Below, piece after piece: positions 10,619 to 23,245 of a stretch of 64,000 nt of DNA; the first letter of the stretch is position 1; every line of letters starts with the position of its first letter. The stretch spans positions 8,235,349 through 8,299,348 of the forward strand of contig JAQFVV010006238.1 of the NCBI GenBank assembly GCA_028023455.1. The letters run 5' to 3'. This stretch comes from Epiperipatus broadwayi. Lineage: Eukaryota > Onychophora > Udeonychophora > Euonychophora > Peripatidae. The notes under the pieces are model-generated. The model was given only the letters and a program-made list of their open reading frames with translations. It did not search any database and was not told the origin of the DNA. Made by a program: the position numbers and the translations under genes.

Positions 10619-10787
10619 AATATATGAATCACATATTTTAAAAAGTTTAAACAGAATTTTCTGTGACACGCAGTTTGTGGGAAAACTAATTGTTTAAGTG
10701 TAAATGTATGATTTTAATTACTAAAACTATCACCACATGCCTTTTTTTTGTTTCCTTGCAACATTTGTACTTAAAGTAGTACTTTAT

Positions 10788-10891
10788 GTCTTGCATTGGT
10801 GGTTGAGAGGTCAGCACAACTGCCTTGCACTTGCAGTCAGTTGCCTGGGTTGCGGGTTTGCATCCCGGCCGATGCTATGACACTTAAAAAA
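10788..10891 (+). mobile_element. tRNA-derived SINE (family S1), 15-bp target duplication
   Basis: Begins GTCTTGCATTGGTGG, has the A-box-like TGGTTGAGAGG and a degenerate B box GGTTTGCATCC, and ends in poly(A). Flanked by AAAGTAGTACTTTAT at 10773-10787 and 10892-10906, an intact target-site duplication. Confidence 0.9.
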
Positions 10892-11137
10892 AAAGTAGTA
10901 CTTTATTCGATTTGCATTACTTTAGTGCCAATTATTGTAAGATTGAGTAACTAATAAATATCAGATAATAGTGTTTGTTGTTGGTATCAAATTCTATGTT
11001 ATTTAATGTAGTGATAAATTTACAAATTAAAGGTGCCTTGATTAGCATTTACTTCTGTGCTCAAGCAATTTAAAATCTTCAAATGAAGAACCATTTGATT
11101 ACTTCTTTAAAGCATATCATCAAATGATGTCTTATGT

Positions 11138-11197
11138 AAGACAGTGTTTGCATTTATATATATATATATATATATATATAAATGCAAACACTGTCTT
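11138..11197. repeat. AT-expanded palindrome
   Basis: AAGACAGTGTTTGCATTTAT is followed by (AT)n and then by its exact reverse complement. A second (AT)n follows at 11,208-11,231. It could extrude as a cruciform. Confidence 0.85.
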
Positions 11198-11552
11198 AAA
11201 TAAGCAGATATATATATATATATATATATATCAGTCATTTCTGCTTCTTTTAGACTACTCAAACTACATATCTGATGTTCAATAAACACTGTAATGTTAC
11301 TAAGCTAAGTCAGTCTGCATTTATATAGTTATAACACTGATGCTAGATTTGTGATTATCTTTTTACTGACCTCAATTTTGTGGTTAAAATTCATAAAACA
11401 TTGGATGGAATGCATAAGTAACCAGAATAAATCTGTAATTACAGAGATCAGATAAGCAGTTTTTATGAGATTAAAGGTTTTTGTGTGCTACAATTGTAAT
11501 CAAGCACTGAATACTACTAGTTCATGATCATATAGAATAATATATATGCAGG

Positions 11553-11558
11553 CACACG

Positions 11559-11589
<31 letters not shown>
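11553..11589. repeat. (CA)n then (TA)n microsatellite
   Basis: Simple repeat directly abutting the solo-LTR-like element; the element inserted into the (TA)n part. Confidence 0.9.
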
Positions 11590-13786
11590 TGTAACGATCC
11601 GGAGAAAGTGCTTAACGTAAACTGCACTACGGGGCGCCATCTAGGCATTTGAACCTAGAAAAATTTATAAAGTAGGCAGATACGTAAGTCAAAAAAAAAA
11701 AATTTTTTTTTTTTTTTTTTTTAAATTTTGATTCCGGTCGTTAGCCCATGTCACTAGCTCAGTGGAATAGCAGAGATTTAATAAGATAATCTAAGAGTAT
11801 ATATAAAAAAAGGAATAAAATAAGCCACTGCCAGTAATTAACATACAAACATTTATTTATGCACATATATATAAGATTTAAAATTATTTTAGTATTAGTT
11901 TTACATTTTAACATTATTTTTAACTTTACCTTAGATTTTAATTTACATTTTAATTTCTATTATATTATAAGTTTACATTTTAATTAAGTTCGCACAGATG
12001 GGATTATAAAAGTTGTTATAATAAGTTGCTATAGATCGGTTACATAGATTACACGGTTAAAAACATTCCAAAGTAAACATAAGCGATCAAAATATAAAAT
12101 TATTGATTACTGACAATTGCGGAGGGAAATTTATATGTAACCCAATAGTATTCACCATAAGATACTTGCATTGTCACCAATAACTTAAAAGACATCCGAA
12201 TAAATACATTTTAGATACTCACCGTAAGGTATCATTATTTATCGAATGTCTATATATTTTGATCAAATATGAAAATGCAAAACATAGTTAACCGATAAAC
12301 AATCCATGCAAGCATCTATAAACAACTTAAATTTAATGCATTTTTATTTAGGGTCGAGCATGAATACTACATAGATTTGCATTGAAATTAAAATATTCTA
12401 TCCCTATTTAACCTTAGGCTAAAATTCGTAGTCAAACTGGCATCAATTCATCTGATATATCGATGTATTCAATGTAATAAAATACGACAGCACAAAAGGT
12501 TAAAAGAAGAAATTGCCTCTTATGAGATAGGAATATTACATCTATCTCTAAAGAAGAGCAATAAAACAAAAAACTCCATAGAAAGGAACTGCGGTATCCG
12601 ACTTATAATTCCTTCCATAGGCAAACGGAAGTGTGCGGCGTATGAAGCGATTCTGCCCGTGGCGAATCAATATTACATCTACTAATCACACCAATATATC
12701 CAATCCATTGACCCAATTTAACCACGAAACAAATAACCTAAGATTACCCTCCCCTAATATAACTTTACAAATCTATACAGCCATTCACGCCCGACTTAAG
12801 TTTAACATTTTTATAATTAATTTAACGGAAAACAAAAATCATAATAAAACTTAAAGAACAAAAAATAAATAAATGGAAATGATTTTACAAAATAAATACA
12901 TTAAATAAAATTATAACTAATTAATAAATAATGTTGGTCAGATAGAATAATATTGCAATCATTTAAATCTGGAAAAGTTTTTAATTTACTGTTCATAAAT
13001 TTTAAAGTTCTTACGGTTATTTAAATAGTTCATCTTCATATATTCCTTGCCGTTTGAACGTGAATTCCCACGTCGTCCGAAAATTGGTATCCTGTTGGCC
13101 GATTTATTTATCCATCCGGAGATTTTTTAGTGTAGTTGGTCCTCAATGTAGAAACGATGGTTCATTTTTCTTCCTTTCTTAGCAGAACTGAAGGGATTGA
13201 AGCTGTGCGTCTTTTTCAATCCCCTCAGCACTAACACCTAGCTGTTACATCGTAATAATCATCAATAACTAGTCACTGATTAATAATTTCCAAATTTTCC
13301 TTTTATATTAATGTGAAGGATTGAATTTACATTACGTCACCGATGCGATGGTCCTTTCGCTGCGGTCCGATTCCATAGGGATTTCTTCTTATTTGCTAAC
13401 AGTTTCTATTGTTTTCCTATCTGACCGGTATTTTTACATTTAAATGCCCAAGGCTGATTTACATTTAACTAATTAACAATCATTTCCATTTCTGATTAAT
13501 TAACCTGTTTTCCAAATCAAAAATATATTTAAAGATAAATTTAAAGATATAATTTCATCTCCAAATCTTTTTAAAATTTAGTTTTAAAATACTTTTTCTT
13601 TAATAAAGTTTTATTTTAATAATTTTTCATTATCTGTGCGATTTAATATATAAGAGTTTAAGATGATATTTAATTTCCATTTTTAATTCTTAAAGAAAAT
13701 TTTTAAATGCGAACTTTTTAATTTACTTTCATGTTTAATAAATAAAAAAAACAACAACAATGTAACGAACGTCTGTGCTCGTTACA
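11590..13786. mobile_element. Solo-LTR-like element, copy 1 (2.2 kb)
   Basis: Begins TGTAACGA and ends TCGTTACA, i.e. the 5'-TG...CA-3' ends and short terminal inverted repeat of LTRs. It is flanked by ATAT on both sides, compatible with a 4-bp duplication but inside an AT tract. A second copy, with ATAG on both sides, lies at 54,300-56,284. No coding frame, no internal gag/pol region, and no second LTR next to it, so it looks like a solo LTR left by recombination. Copy 1 keeps many CpG sites that have become TG or CA in copy 2. A TATA-like TTTATAAAG lies near 11,669. A run of A followed by T (about 11,690-11,722) is internal. A non-LTR interpretation cannot be excluded. Confidence 0.7.
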
Positions 13787-13805
13787 ATATATATATATAT
13801 ATATA

Positions 13806-13905
13806 TCACTAAAACCAGTCAACACAGACAATCCCAAAATCAATAACAAGCAAGAATTTCAAATCATTGTTAAGGCAACCTCCTTTTAACAATAAATATG
13901 GAATA
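13806..13905. repeat. Direct repeat, copy 1 (partner 14,158-14,255)
   Basis: About 95 bp are shared with 14,158-14,255, e.g. CAAGAATTTCAAAYYRTTGT and AACCTCCTTTTAA. The pair brackets about 250 bp of AT-rich DNA. Confidence 0.75.
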
Positions 13906-14157
13906 CCACCTTTATTAATGGACTAATATACTTATATAGACACTAAAGATTGCAATTTGACCACAGAGATTGAAATTATTGATATAAAAAAGTTTAAATA
14001 AACATTTTTAAACATGTAATTAGAACCTATTCTGAATGTAAAGTAATAAATGGTCAATTATAACATTACAAACTATAGTTATAAATTTTAAATGGCACCC
14101 AAAGTACTACTAAATAATAAGTGTAATAATGCTCAAGGTTAAATGGATTTGTAAATA

Positions 14158-14255
14158 ATCGCTAAAAACCAATCAACACCTAGACAACCCCAATATCACT
14201 AACAATCAAGAATTTCAAACTGTTGTCAAGATAACCTCCTTTTAATAATAAAGAA
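14158..14255. repeat. Direct repeat, copy 2
   Basis: Partner of 13,806-13,905; ends just before the RTE LINE starts. Confidence 0.75.
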
Positions 14256-14274
14256 TGCAATATTGATATCAATA

Positions 14275-15603
14275 TTGTAAAAAGGTGAGAAAGACAATAT
14301 TAAAAATTACAGACATATCAGGTTTTCATCAGTTTTATACAAAAATTTTATCAAGATAATTACAACTCGTCTACAGAGAACATTCGATTTCCACCAAACA
14401 AGAGAACAAGTAAGTTTTAAAAGTGGTTTTAGTACAATAGATCATATCCAAGTATTGAGAGAAGTTATAGAAAGGACAAATGAATATGAGTTGCCATTAT
14501 ATGTTGGATTTGTAGATTATGAAAAGGCATTTGATTCTATAAGCATTTCTTCAGTGATTAAAGCATTGGATTATCAAAGTATAGATACAGGATATTGTCA
14601 TATTTTAAAGAATATTTATAAAAATGCAACAGCAACAATTAGATTACATAATGGTACTGGGAAAGTCGACATTGAAAAGGATGTAAGATAGGGTGACTCC
14701 ATATCTTTTAAACTTTTTACAGCAGTGCTGCAAAAAGTATTTTGTAGATTAAAATGGGAAGCTAAAGAAGTGAAAGTAAATGGAGAATATTTAAGTCATT
14801 TAGATTTTGAAGATGATGTAGTTGTGTTTGCGAATAATGCTTTAAAGCTTCAGGAAATGTTGCAGGAGTTATCAGATGAACGTAGGAAAGTAGGACTAAA
14901 GATAAATGTTAAAAAGTCTAAAGTAATGTTTAATGGATTTTCTCAAAATAAGAAAATAAATATTGATTATGATGAGTTAAAAGAAGTTAACAATTACAAA
15001 TACCTTGGTCAGATTATTAATACAGATGGAAACATAATGGATGAAATTAATCATAGAATTAAACTTGGTTGGAATGCTTTTGGTAGAAATAATTCGAAAC
15101 TAAAAGGAAATATGCATATGTGTTTGAAAAGGAAGGTTTTTAATAAATGTGCTATACCAGTTCTTACTCATGGATCTGAGACTTGGACACTTAATAGAAG
15201 AGAAATGCAGAGACTTTAGACCACTCAAAGAAGTATGGTGAAATACATGTTGGGAGTAACAAAAGGAGATTGAAAATGCAGTATATGGGTTGGGTAAGAG
15301 AACAAACAGGTGTTATTGACCTCATTGAAAAAATTAAAAGACTGGAGTTTGGCTGGACAAATTGCTAGAAGAGATGATAATAGATGGATACTTGAAATAT
15401 TAAACTGCATTCCAAGAGATTGTAAAAGACCCAGAAAGAGACCACGTGTGAGATGGATGGATGAAATAAGAAAGTGTGCAGGGATGATGTGGGGAAAAGA
15501 AGCTAAAGATTGGAGAAGATGGATTGAATTTGAAGAAGATGGATTGAATTTGAAGAGACCTTCATCCTTCAGTGGATTGATAATGGCTGTTGATGATGAT
15601 GAT

Positions 15604-15604
<1 letters not shown>
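14275..15604 (+). pseudogene. RTE-type LINE copy A, reverse transcriptase, 5'-truncated
   Basis: RT of an RTE-like LINE, read on plus. Visible blocks: a decayed fingers block NYRHIRFSSVLYK, GFVDYEKAFDSI (motif A, catalytic Asp), a stop within the VRQGDSIS motif B (at about 14,688), and motif C as DFEDDVVVFAN, where the Ala before DD is Glu. Then LKINVKKSKVMFNG, YKYLGQIIN and GSETWTLNRREMQRL, a stop at 15,219, and a frameshifted tail with RPRKRPRVRWMDEI. The endonuclease half is missing. The 3' end (CAGTGGATTGATAATGGCT then GATGATGAT) runs into (AT)n and faces copy B tail to tail. Not functional: at least two stops and a changed active-site neighbour. Confidence 0.9.

Positions 15605-15608
<4 letters not shown>

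Positions 15609-15683
<75 letters not shown>
15609..15683. repeat. (AT)n microsatellite between two LINE tails
   Basis: About 75 bp of uninterrupted AT dinucleotide at the junction of the 3' ends of LINE copies A and B. Predicted proteins of IYIYIY type across it are artefacts. Confidence 0.95.
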
Positions 15684-15685
<2 letters not shown>

Positions 15686-17971
15686 TCAACCATTATCAAT
15701 CCACTGCAGGATGAAGGTCTCTTTAAATTCAATCCATTTTCTCCAATATTTAGCTTCACTTCTCCACATCATCCCTGCACACTTTCTTATTTCATCCATC
15801 CACCTCACATGTGGTCTCTTTTTCTGGATCTTTTACAATCTCTTGGAATGGAGTTTAATATTTCAATTGTCCATCTATTATCATCTCTTCTAGCAATTTG
15901 TCAAGCCCAACTCCACTTCAGTCTTTTAATTTTTTCAATGAGCTCAATAACACCTGTTTGTTCTCTTACCCATATACTGCATCTTCACTCTCCTTTTGTT
16001 ACTCCCAACATATATTTCCCCATACTTCTTTGATCAGTCTGAAGTCTCAGCATTGCTCTTCTATTAAGTGTTCAAGTCTCAGATCCATAAGTAAGAACTG
16101 GTATAGCACATTTATTAAAAACTTTCCTTTTCAAACACATAGGCATATTTTCTTTTAGTTTCGAGTTATTTCTACCAAAAGCATTCCAACTAAGTTTAAT
16201 TCTATGATTAAATTCATCCATTATTTTTCCACCTGTATTAATAATCTGATCAAGGTATTTGTAATTGTTAACTTCTTTTAACTCATCATAATTAATATTT
16301 ATTTTCATATTTTGAGAAAATCCATTAAACATTACCTTAGACTTTTTAACATTTATCTTTAGTCCTACGTTCATCCAATAACTGCTGCAACATTTCCTGC
16401 AGCTTTAAAGCATTATTTGCAAACATAACTACATCATCTTCAAAATCTAAATGACTTAAATATTCTCCATTTAATTCACTTCTTTAGCTTCCCATTTTAA
16501 TCCACAAAATTCTTCTTGCAGCACTGCTGTAAAAAGTTTAGGAGATATGGAGTCACCCTGTCTTACATCATTTTCAATGTTGACTTTCCCAGTATCATTA
16601 TGTAATATAATTGTTGCTGTTGCATTTTTATAAATATTCTTTAAAATATGACAATATCCTGGATCTATACCTTGATGATCCAAGGTTTTAATCACTGAAG
16701 AAATGTGTATAGAATCGAATGCCTTTTCATAATCTACAAATCCAAAACATAATGATAATTCATATTCATTTGTCCTTTCTATAACTTCTCTCAGTACTTG
16801 GATATGATATACTGTACTAAAACCAATTTTAAAGCTAGCTTGTGCTGTTGGTTGATGGAAATCCAATGTTCTCTATAGATGAGTTGTAATTATCTTGGTA
16901 AAAACTTTGTATAAAACTGATAAAAGGCTGATAGGTCTGTAATTTCTAATATCTTCTTTATCACCTTTTTTAAATATTAATATTATTACTGCATTCTTCT
17001 AATCATCTGGTACATTTTTATCATTTAGACATTTGGTATATAACTTTGCTAAAAAAAAAAAAGTCTATTTCTTCATCTGCTTCTTTTAATATATCGATTA
17101 TAATTCCATTATTACCTGCAGCCTTTCTTTCTTCATACATTTAATTACATGTCTCACTTCTTTATTTAAAATTCTGGGCAATTTGGAAGATGTTATAGAT
17201 ATAGGAGGTACTTGTTCTGTATTACTATATAATTCTTGATAAAAGTCTTCTACCCATTTCATGATGTCATCTCTCTTTTTAGTAATAATGCCATCTTTTT
17301 TTCTTATTGCAGATATAAATTTCCTAGCGACACCAAAATGTTATTTTACATTTTTGAGACTTTTACTTCCTTCTACAGCCTTCCTTGCTAGTTCACAGTT
17401 ATACTTTCTTATATCATTTTCAACTCTTTTCTGCACCATTTTACAAAATTCGAGATATTCGATCCTTTTTAATGCATCATTTTTGTATATATTCATATTC
17501 CTTCTTTTCTTCATAAATTCTCTTGTCTCAATAGAAATTTTATTGGTTTAATTGTTGCTTTTTTCTACCAGGTATCTTTGTTGCCATTTTTTAAAAGTGT
17601 ATCAGTTATTTTCATATTAATTTCATTCAAATCTGAATCATGTTCAAAATCAACTAATATTTGAAACCGATTTTTAAGTTCTAATTTAAATTCATTAGAA
17701 TATTTCTGAAGATTAGGAATATCAACTGTAATCTTAGTAATTTTTATCTCTCTAGTTTTGCATTAACATCTATCTTACACCTTACTAAACGATGATCACT
17801 TCCTGTGTTAAATTTATTAAGAACATTACAATCTTGAAATATGTATTTTCTGTTAGTCAAAATATAATCCAATTCTGCTGTACATTCATTTGGATGCTTC
17901 CATGTCCATTTCCTTTTAACATTTTTCTCAAAAAAAGCATTCATAACATAAAGTTTTTCTTTTTCTGCAAA
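15686..17971 (-). pseudogene. RTE-type LINE copy B, endonuclease end plus reverse transcriptase
   Basis: Most complete RTE copy here, read on minus from 17,971. It starts inside the APE-like endonuclease: KRKWTWKHPN, ELDYILTNRK, then GSDHRLVRCKI (the SDH catalytic block, 17,744-17,944). After an extended decayed linker come the RT blocks: GFVDYEKAFDSI (motif A), DVRQGDSISPKLF (motif B, intact), ILHNDTGKVNI, LKINVKKSKVMFNG, and YKYLDQIIN. The ADD motif region is around 16,440. Frames are broken by several indels. The 5' part of the endonuclease is lost at the (GA)n tract at 17,972. The 3' end (15,690) carries the same terminal sequence as copies A and C. Confidence 0.9.
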
Positions 17972-18171
<200 letters not shown>

Positions 18172-18174
<3 letters not shown>

Positions 18175-18574
18175 AAAGATCAGTAAAACCAATGGTATAA
18201 ATTAAGTCTTCTTATAAATAGTGATAAAATAAATATATATCGATAAAACTATAAATTTCTATCTTGTAGAAACCTTACACTAATACATGGAGTAATGTTT
18301 CTTAATCACCATTGATAATTATTTAATTAATAATAAAGGCATTAATTAAATTATCACAATAAAATCCATTGTTAAATGTATTGGCGTTATTGGAACATGT
18401 ATAACCTGAAGATAATTTTCAACATAATGACCATGGATGAATTTTGACATTGAAAGATCCAAGAAGTATTCTACAATTTGGTCTTCCAAAATGACAAAAC
18501 AGAAAATTATAAAAAAAATTAGAAATGTTACATTCCAAAACAAAATGTCAATAGAAAAAAAAATGTTTAATACG
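18172..18574. other. Gene-free AT-rich stretch
   Basis: Nothing recognised. Confidence 0.5.
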
Positions 18575-19720
18575 TTTCACAAAGTCTCTCTGTATTGATT
18601 GTAGTTATATATTTGATTATTTCATTGTCTACTAATGAGTATTGAACATCTTTAGAAAAAATAAACATTATGTAAATATTCCAATTACATTCAACTGTTA
18701 GTAATAGCATGCAAGTTAGTATATACACATCATTTTGAGAGGTATTCTTCTCACTAGTTCAGATGTTGCTGGCCTAACCAGTGACAAATGGACCCTTAAA
18801 TTTTTGAATATTGAATTTTTAATATAATGCTCTAACCAATTGAGCCAACCTGCCAAAGTTAACAGTCAGTAAAAATTTCATATACTTATATATGAGATTC
18901 CTCCCGATTTCTCCACTTTTTTCTAAGGGCAAAGTTGATTAGTGGTTCCATACATTATTTATAGACACACTAAGTTGACTTATTAGGCCATTTACCTTGT
19001 CATATGAGCAACTTCTCTGAATTTTCTTCTTTGTATCTTTTCCTCTCTATCCAATATTTTTGTATTTTTCCAATTGAACATATATTCATTGGTATATAAA
19101 TAGTCTGCTACCTTAGACATATATTTTCTCTCTTCTAATTACCAGTTTGTGCTCTTGCAATTGCTATTCAATGGGACAAGTGGTATATATAGATTATGTA
19201 TGTACCAATGAACATATGTTTAATTGGAAAAATGCAAAAATATTGGATAGAGAGGAAAAAATGCAAAAAAAAAAAAAATTCAAAGAAGCTTCTCAGATGA
19301 CAATAGTGAATAAACCCACAAGTCAACCCAGTGTGACAATACATAATGTATGAAAACCATTGATCACCTTTGCCCTTTGGAAAAAAGTGGAGAAATTAGG
19401 AGGAACCTCATAGATAACAAATATAAAAGTTTACTGATGGTTGCATTTGTCGGATGGGTCTTTTTGTTAGGGCATTGCCTTAAAATTCAATATTCAAGAA
19501 TCTAAGAGTCCAGATGTGATTCCCATGCTAGGAGAATAATATTTATCAAAACTCATATACTAACATGTGTGCTATTACTAACAGTTGAATTTATGTTGAA
19601 AATTTAAATAAAATTAAATTTCTCTAAAGACATTCAATACTCAATACCAGATGATGGAAATAGTCCAATGTATAACACAATTAAAATACCATCACCACAA
19701 ATCTTCTGGAAAACACCATC
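18575..19720. repeat. Large inverted duplication (about 500-550-bp arms) with tRNA-like heads
   Basis: The left arm to about 19,110 is complementary to the right arm from about 19,180. Matched blocks include TCAACTGTTAGTAATAGCA, GAATATTGAATTTT, TTTCTCCACTTTTTTC, and TCTATCCAATATTTTT. Divergence is moderate. In the left arm, read on minus, TTGGCTCAATTGGTTAGAGC is a near-perfect tRNA D-arm/A box; in the right arm a decayed version is followed by GTGATTCCC (B-box-like). It looks like an inverted duplication of a SINE-containing segment, or a foldback element. Confidence 0.7.
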
Positions 19721-21739
19721 TCTATTTAAATTCATGAAGATCTGGAATAAGTGAAGTTCACATCTTTGCTATGTTCAATAATGCACTTGTCATACAAGTA
19801 TACATTTGAGATAACTATTGGTAAAGCATTAAGACTGCACTTATTAAATAATAATAATACACAGACACTCATGAGTTTTAATGTAAAATGGGGTTTCTTT
19901 AGTTGAAATCAGATATTTCTTTACATAATGTATATTCTCAGATTCTCTACAGTTAAACAAAGTAAAATAAATATAAATTGGTAATGTCTCATAATGAATT
20001 AGCCATATTTACTAATCTATATTCCGAATATAAACAATACATATATGTTGTAATCGTTCCTGTAATAACAAAATCTTATGGTAAGACAACAAATTATTAA
20101 AACATTTCCAATAAATTATAATACAAATATAGTGAAGAAATAAAAAGTAAAAAAAAATAGAGAATATTCTAGATTACAATGTTAAAAATTAAATATTTAT
20201 TTAATTATCATGCCATTAAACAAATATCAACTTCTTTTCATAATGATTTGGCAGAAAAGTAAAACATCTGAAAATATTCTAAAATCAATATCTATAATAC
20301 CATGGACTGGTGTAATCATATTAACCCAAAATCATTTAAGATAGTTTAGGCGTGTATTGTACAATATATTTAATTTTTATTGATATATGCATCCTTAATA
20401 TTATGTTTGCATGTTTTATTATTATGCAGATAAAAGATGTTTTTTGCAACTGATGAAATTAATGTTGGTGGGGGAAATGCAGCCCTTCTGCTGCAGCATT
20501 TTTGAGAGAATGCAAGAGTGTAACTAGTGGAGCTTTTGGAGAAGAGCATTAATATCATCTCAATTAAGATAAGATTTTCTCTTCCTTTGTAACTACATTG
20601 TTTGTGTTGCTATTTTACAAATAAATGTTATTTAACAATAAACCACACTAAAACTTTAAATTTATGGTGTCTAGTAAATTGTCAGAATTAGAAATTTGTA
20701 GTTACAATAGCATACAGTGCATGGTATAATTATGGTGCAGCAGTAAATTACCTGTGATTAGTTCAAAAAAATTAAGTTACTTTTAGTAAATAAATAATCC
20801 CCAAGTAGAAAAAGCCTCACTAAATCATAAAAAATATTTTTCCATGTTTGAAATATTTTTGTACTTATCAGGGATTTTTGATACAATGAAAATATTAGTC
20901 TTGTCAAAAAATATTAACAATAGAAAGCAGTGGATATGGCAAAGCTGTGATAAGAGAAGTCTTAATAATAGCAAACTATTTGATAGTGAATATAGTAGGG
21001 ATGAGTTGGATCACATACAGGTATAGAAGTTGAGAATTGCATAGAAAATAGTACTTTTTAACTTGCGAAGATAATACCAACACAACATCACATGACTTTT
21101 ACATTTGCTTAACCACATACTTCCAAGAAGTTATTTTCATGATAATCTAGCTTATTTAATGTAAGATTGAATAGCCAGGGGGCGCCCGAGGTGATATAGT
21201 GCTAAAAAATTCAAGTTTCTAGTTTGTGTCTATGTCAGTTTATTCTAAAATTCAAAGCTGAAAATTCGCTCAAGTAGTGTAAGGAAGTAAAGATGAATGC
21301 TTGATAAATAAAAACATTGGTTCCATTTTTTGACTCCTAGTTTTCAAAGATGAAAGAAATATGTGAAAATCAATTTGGAAATGGATTTTTACAATGCTAT
21401 ACCAACTAATATTTATTGACTAGTTAAACTTACAGTAGATTGTGCTAGAATTATAAATTGTGAAGTATATGTGAAATATTTGGCACAACATTACATGTAA
21501 GATATACATGTATAACAAAAAAATAACAATTTTAAATCTCACTACACACATTCTTATGATTTGATAAAAAAGAAGATCTGAAGAAAGTACTTGTGATTGT
21601 ATTGAAACATCAGATATGTTATCTATTATATTTGTATTATGTTGAAGCTTCTGGAAATAATACTACGAATTTATCTTTTATCCATAATAATATTAGAATA
21701 TGTATAATATATAATATATGGATAGTATATACACTTCAC
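19721..21739. other. Gene-free stretch
   Basis: A patch of more balanced composition at 20,450-20,570 has an open minus frame (about 60 codons) with no recognisable family. Otherwise AT-rich unique-looking sequence. Confidence 0.5.
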
Positions 21740-22215
21740 TTTAAGCTAGATGTAATTAGAGAAATTTGAACCCAGACTTTCATGCTCTCTTTACTCATCC
21801 ACTCCATCTTAGACAATTGATACACATGACAAACTACATGTAAAAAATGTAAATGTTCTCCACGATACATATTGTGTGTTGAACCTGCACTCATCAGTTG
21901 GTCTGGATCAGCATTTCCCTTCCATATATATATATATATATATAATCAGTTCTCTGTTTAATTGATAATTCAGAACAACTGATGAGTGCTGGTTCAGCAT
22001 GAAATACATATACTGGAAATTTATTTATATAAACTGAGCACTGTTGTATATATGTGTGGGAAATGATGATTCAGACCAACTGATGAGTGCTAGTTCATCA
22101 AAAATATGTATATTGGACATAATCTTTTTTGCATGTACGTGGGCATGTGTATCAATTATATGAGATAGAGTCAGTAACTAAAGTCTGGGTTCAAATCTCC
22201 TCTAATTAAATATAT
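21740..22215. mobile_element. Foldback copy 1 of the tRNA-box/hammerhead family (family T)
   Basis: Both ends carry a tRNA-like B box: TTTGAACCC at 21,764 (minus) and GGGTTCAAATC at 22,188 (plus). Inside are one minus and two plus copies of a hammerhead segment, near 21,865-21,913, 21,966-22,020 and 22,068-22,125, and an (AT)n loop at about 21,925. Thus two units stand inverted, tRNA boxes outward. Related copies: 26,460, 27,385, 47,785 and 48,255. Confidence 0.75.
21966..22020 (+). ncRNA. Type I hammerhead ribozyme fold, family T copy a
   Basis: CTGATGA at 21979-21985; stem II GTGCTG-GTT-CAGCAT (six pairs, first a G-U); GAAA at 22001-22004; stem III ATA-CA-TAT; cleavage position A (22012), triplet AUA. 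Stem I inner pairing is reduced in this copy (ACAA against CTGG). Core complete. Prediction by eye. Confidence 0.65.
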
Positions 22216-23159
22216 AATGGTGGATAAACAAAGCACCATGATTGATGATTGAATACATCATAAAATGACCATTGGCCATAGTATCATTTTAATATTGATT
22301 ATTAAAATTAATAAGCCTATAATAATGAATTTGTAAGCTCTCCCTTTCTCACCACCACACCCATCCCAAATTCACATTTTTCTAAGGTGGAATCAATCTA
22401 GGACTGGGACTAAAATTGAGGTATTTCTAATATAGGGCAGTTGATGCTTAACGTTTCATATGTGATACTTAACCGTCACTTACTCTCCGAGTTTCCAATG
22501 GGTCAATAATTTATATTTTATTGTGAAAATAATATTTGTATGGATAATTTAACAGCTGTATATACACACCCAATTTAGATAATGAAATGCTTCTCAAATT
22601 ACAAAGCAGAAAATTTTGTACTTTTACTTTAGATAATTTTTTTTTAAATAAAATAAACTCTGTACGTTTGGGAAATCTAAAATTATAATATTTTTCTTTA
22701 TTTTTCATTCTAGTCTTGATTTGTGATGACATAATATAAAAAAGGGAGGAGAAAAAAACAGTAAAGATGTAATGAAGTCACTTATTCCCGATCAAGGTTA
22801 AATATGCAGATATTCATCATAACAAATGAAATTTCTAATAAGATAGATCACTAACTTTCCACAACAGCGCTCAATGATATATTAGCATCATTACGATCAA
22901 GGATTGCTTTCTCATTATCATATCATAAGCATGTTGATATTCATATTTTATTTTTAATGAGTCAGTCTTATTAGTTTAATACACACAGGCGTGTGTATCA
23001 TTAAGTGTTAAAACCAGAATCAATTTTAAATTGTACTTATTGCAACGTATTTTGTTATAAAGGAATTATTATTTACCATTTAAATTAATTTAAGTATCTT
23101 TGTGTATTGCTATGCATTTCAGAATTATTTTATTGTAAATATCAAGTATTTATTTATAT
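22216..23159. other. Gene-free stretch
   Basis: Nothing recognised. A less AT-rich patch near 22,340-22,480 has no open frame of note. Confidence 0.5.
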
Positions 23160-23165
23160 ATACAA

Positions 23166-23245
23166 AAGTCTCATGCCAAAGTGGTTAAAACATTTGCCTG
23201 CTATAATAATAACCTGAGTTTAAATCGTTTGGGTGAATCTTGAAA
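23166..23245 (+). repeat. tRNA-like SINE relic
   Basis: ATGCCAAAGTGGTTAAAACA resembles an A box/D arm, and GAGTTTAAATCG at the expected distance resembles a decayed B box. Most likely an old tRNA-derived SINE head. Confidence 0.4.

Noticed and set aside
15562-15759. Ile-Tyr repeat proteins on both strands
   Set aside because: Translations of (AT)n between two LINE tails.
20370-20558. Host exon on minus
   Set aside because: More balanced composition, but no splice sites, family match or neighbouring exon seen.
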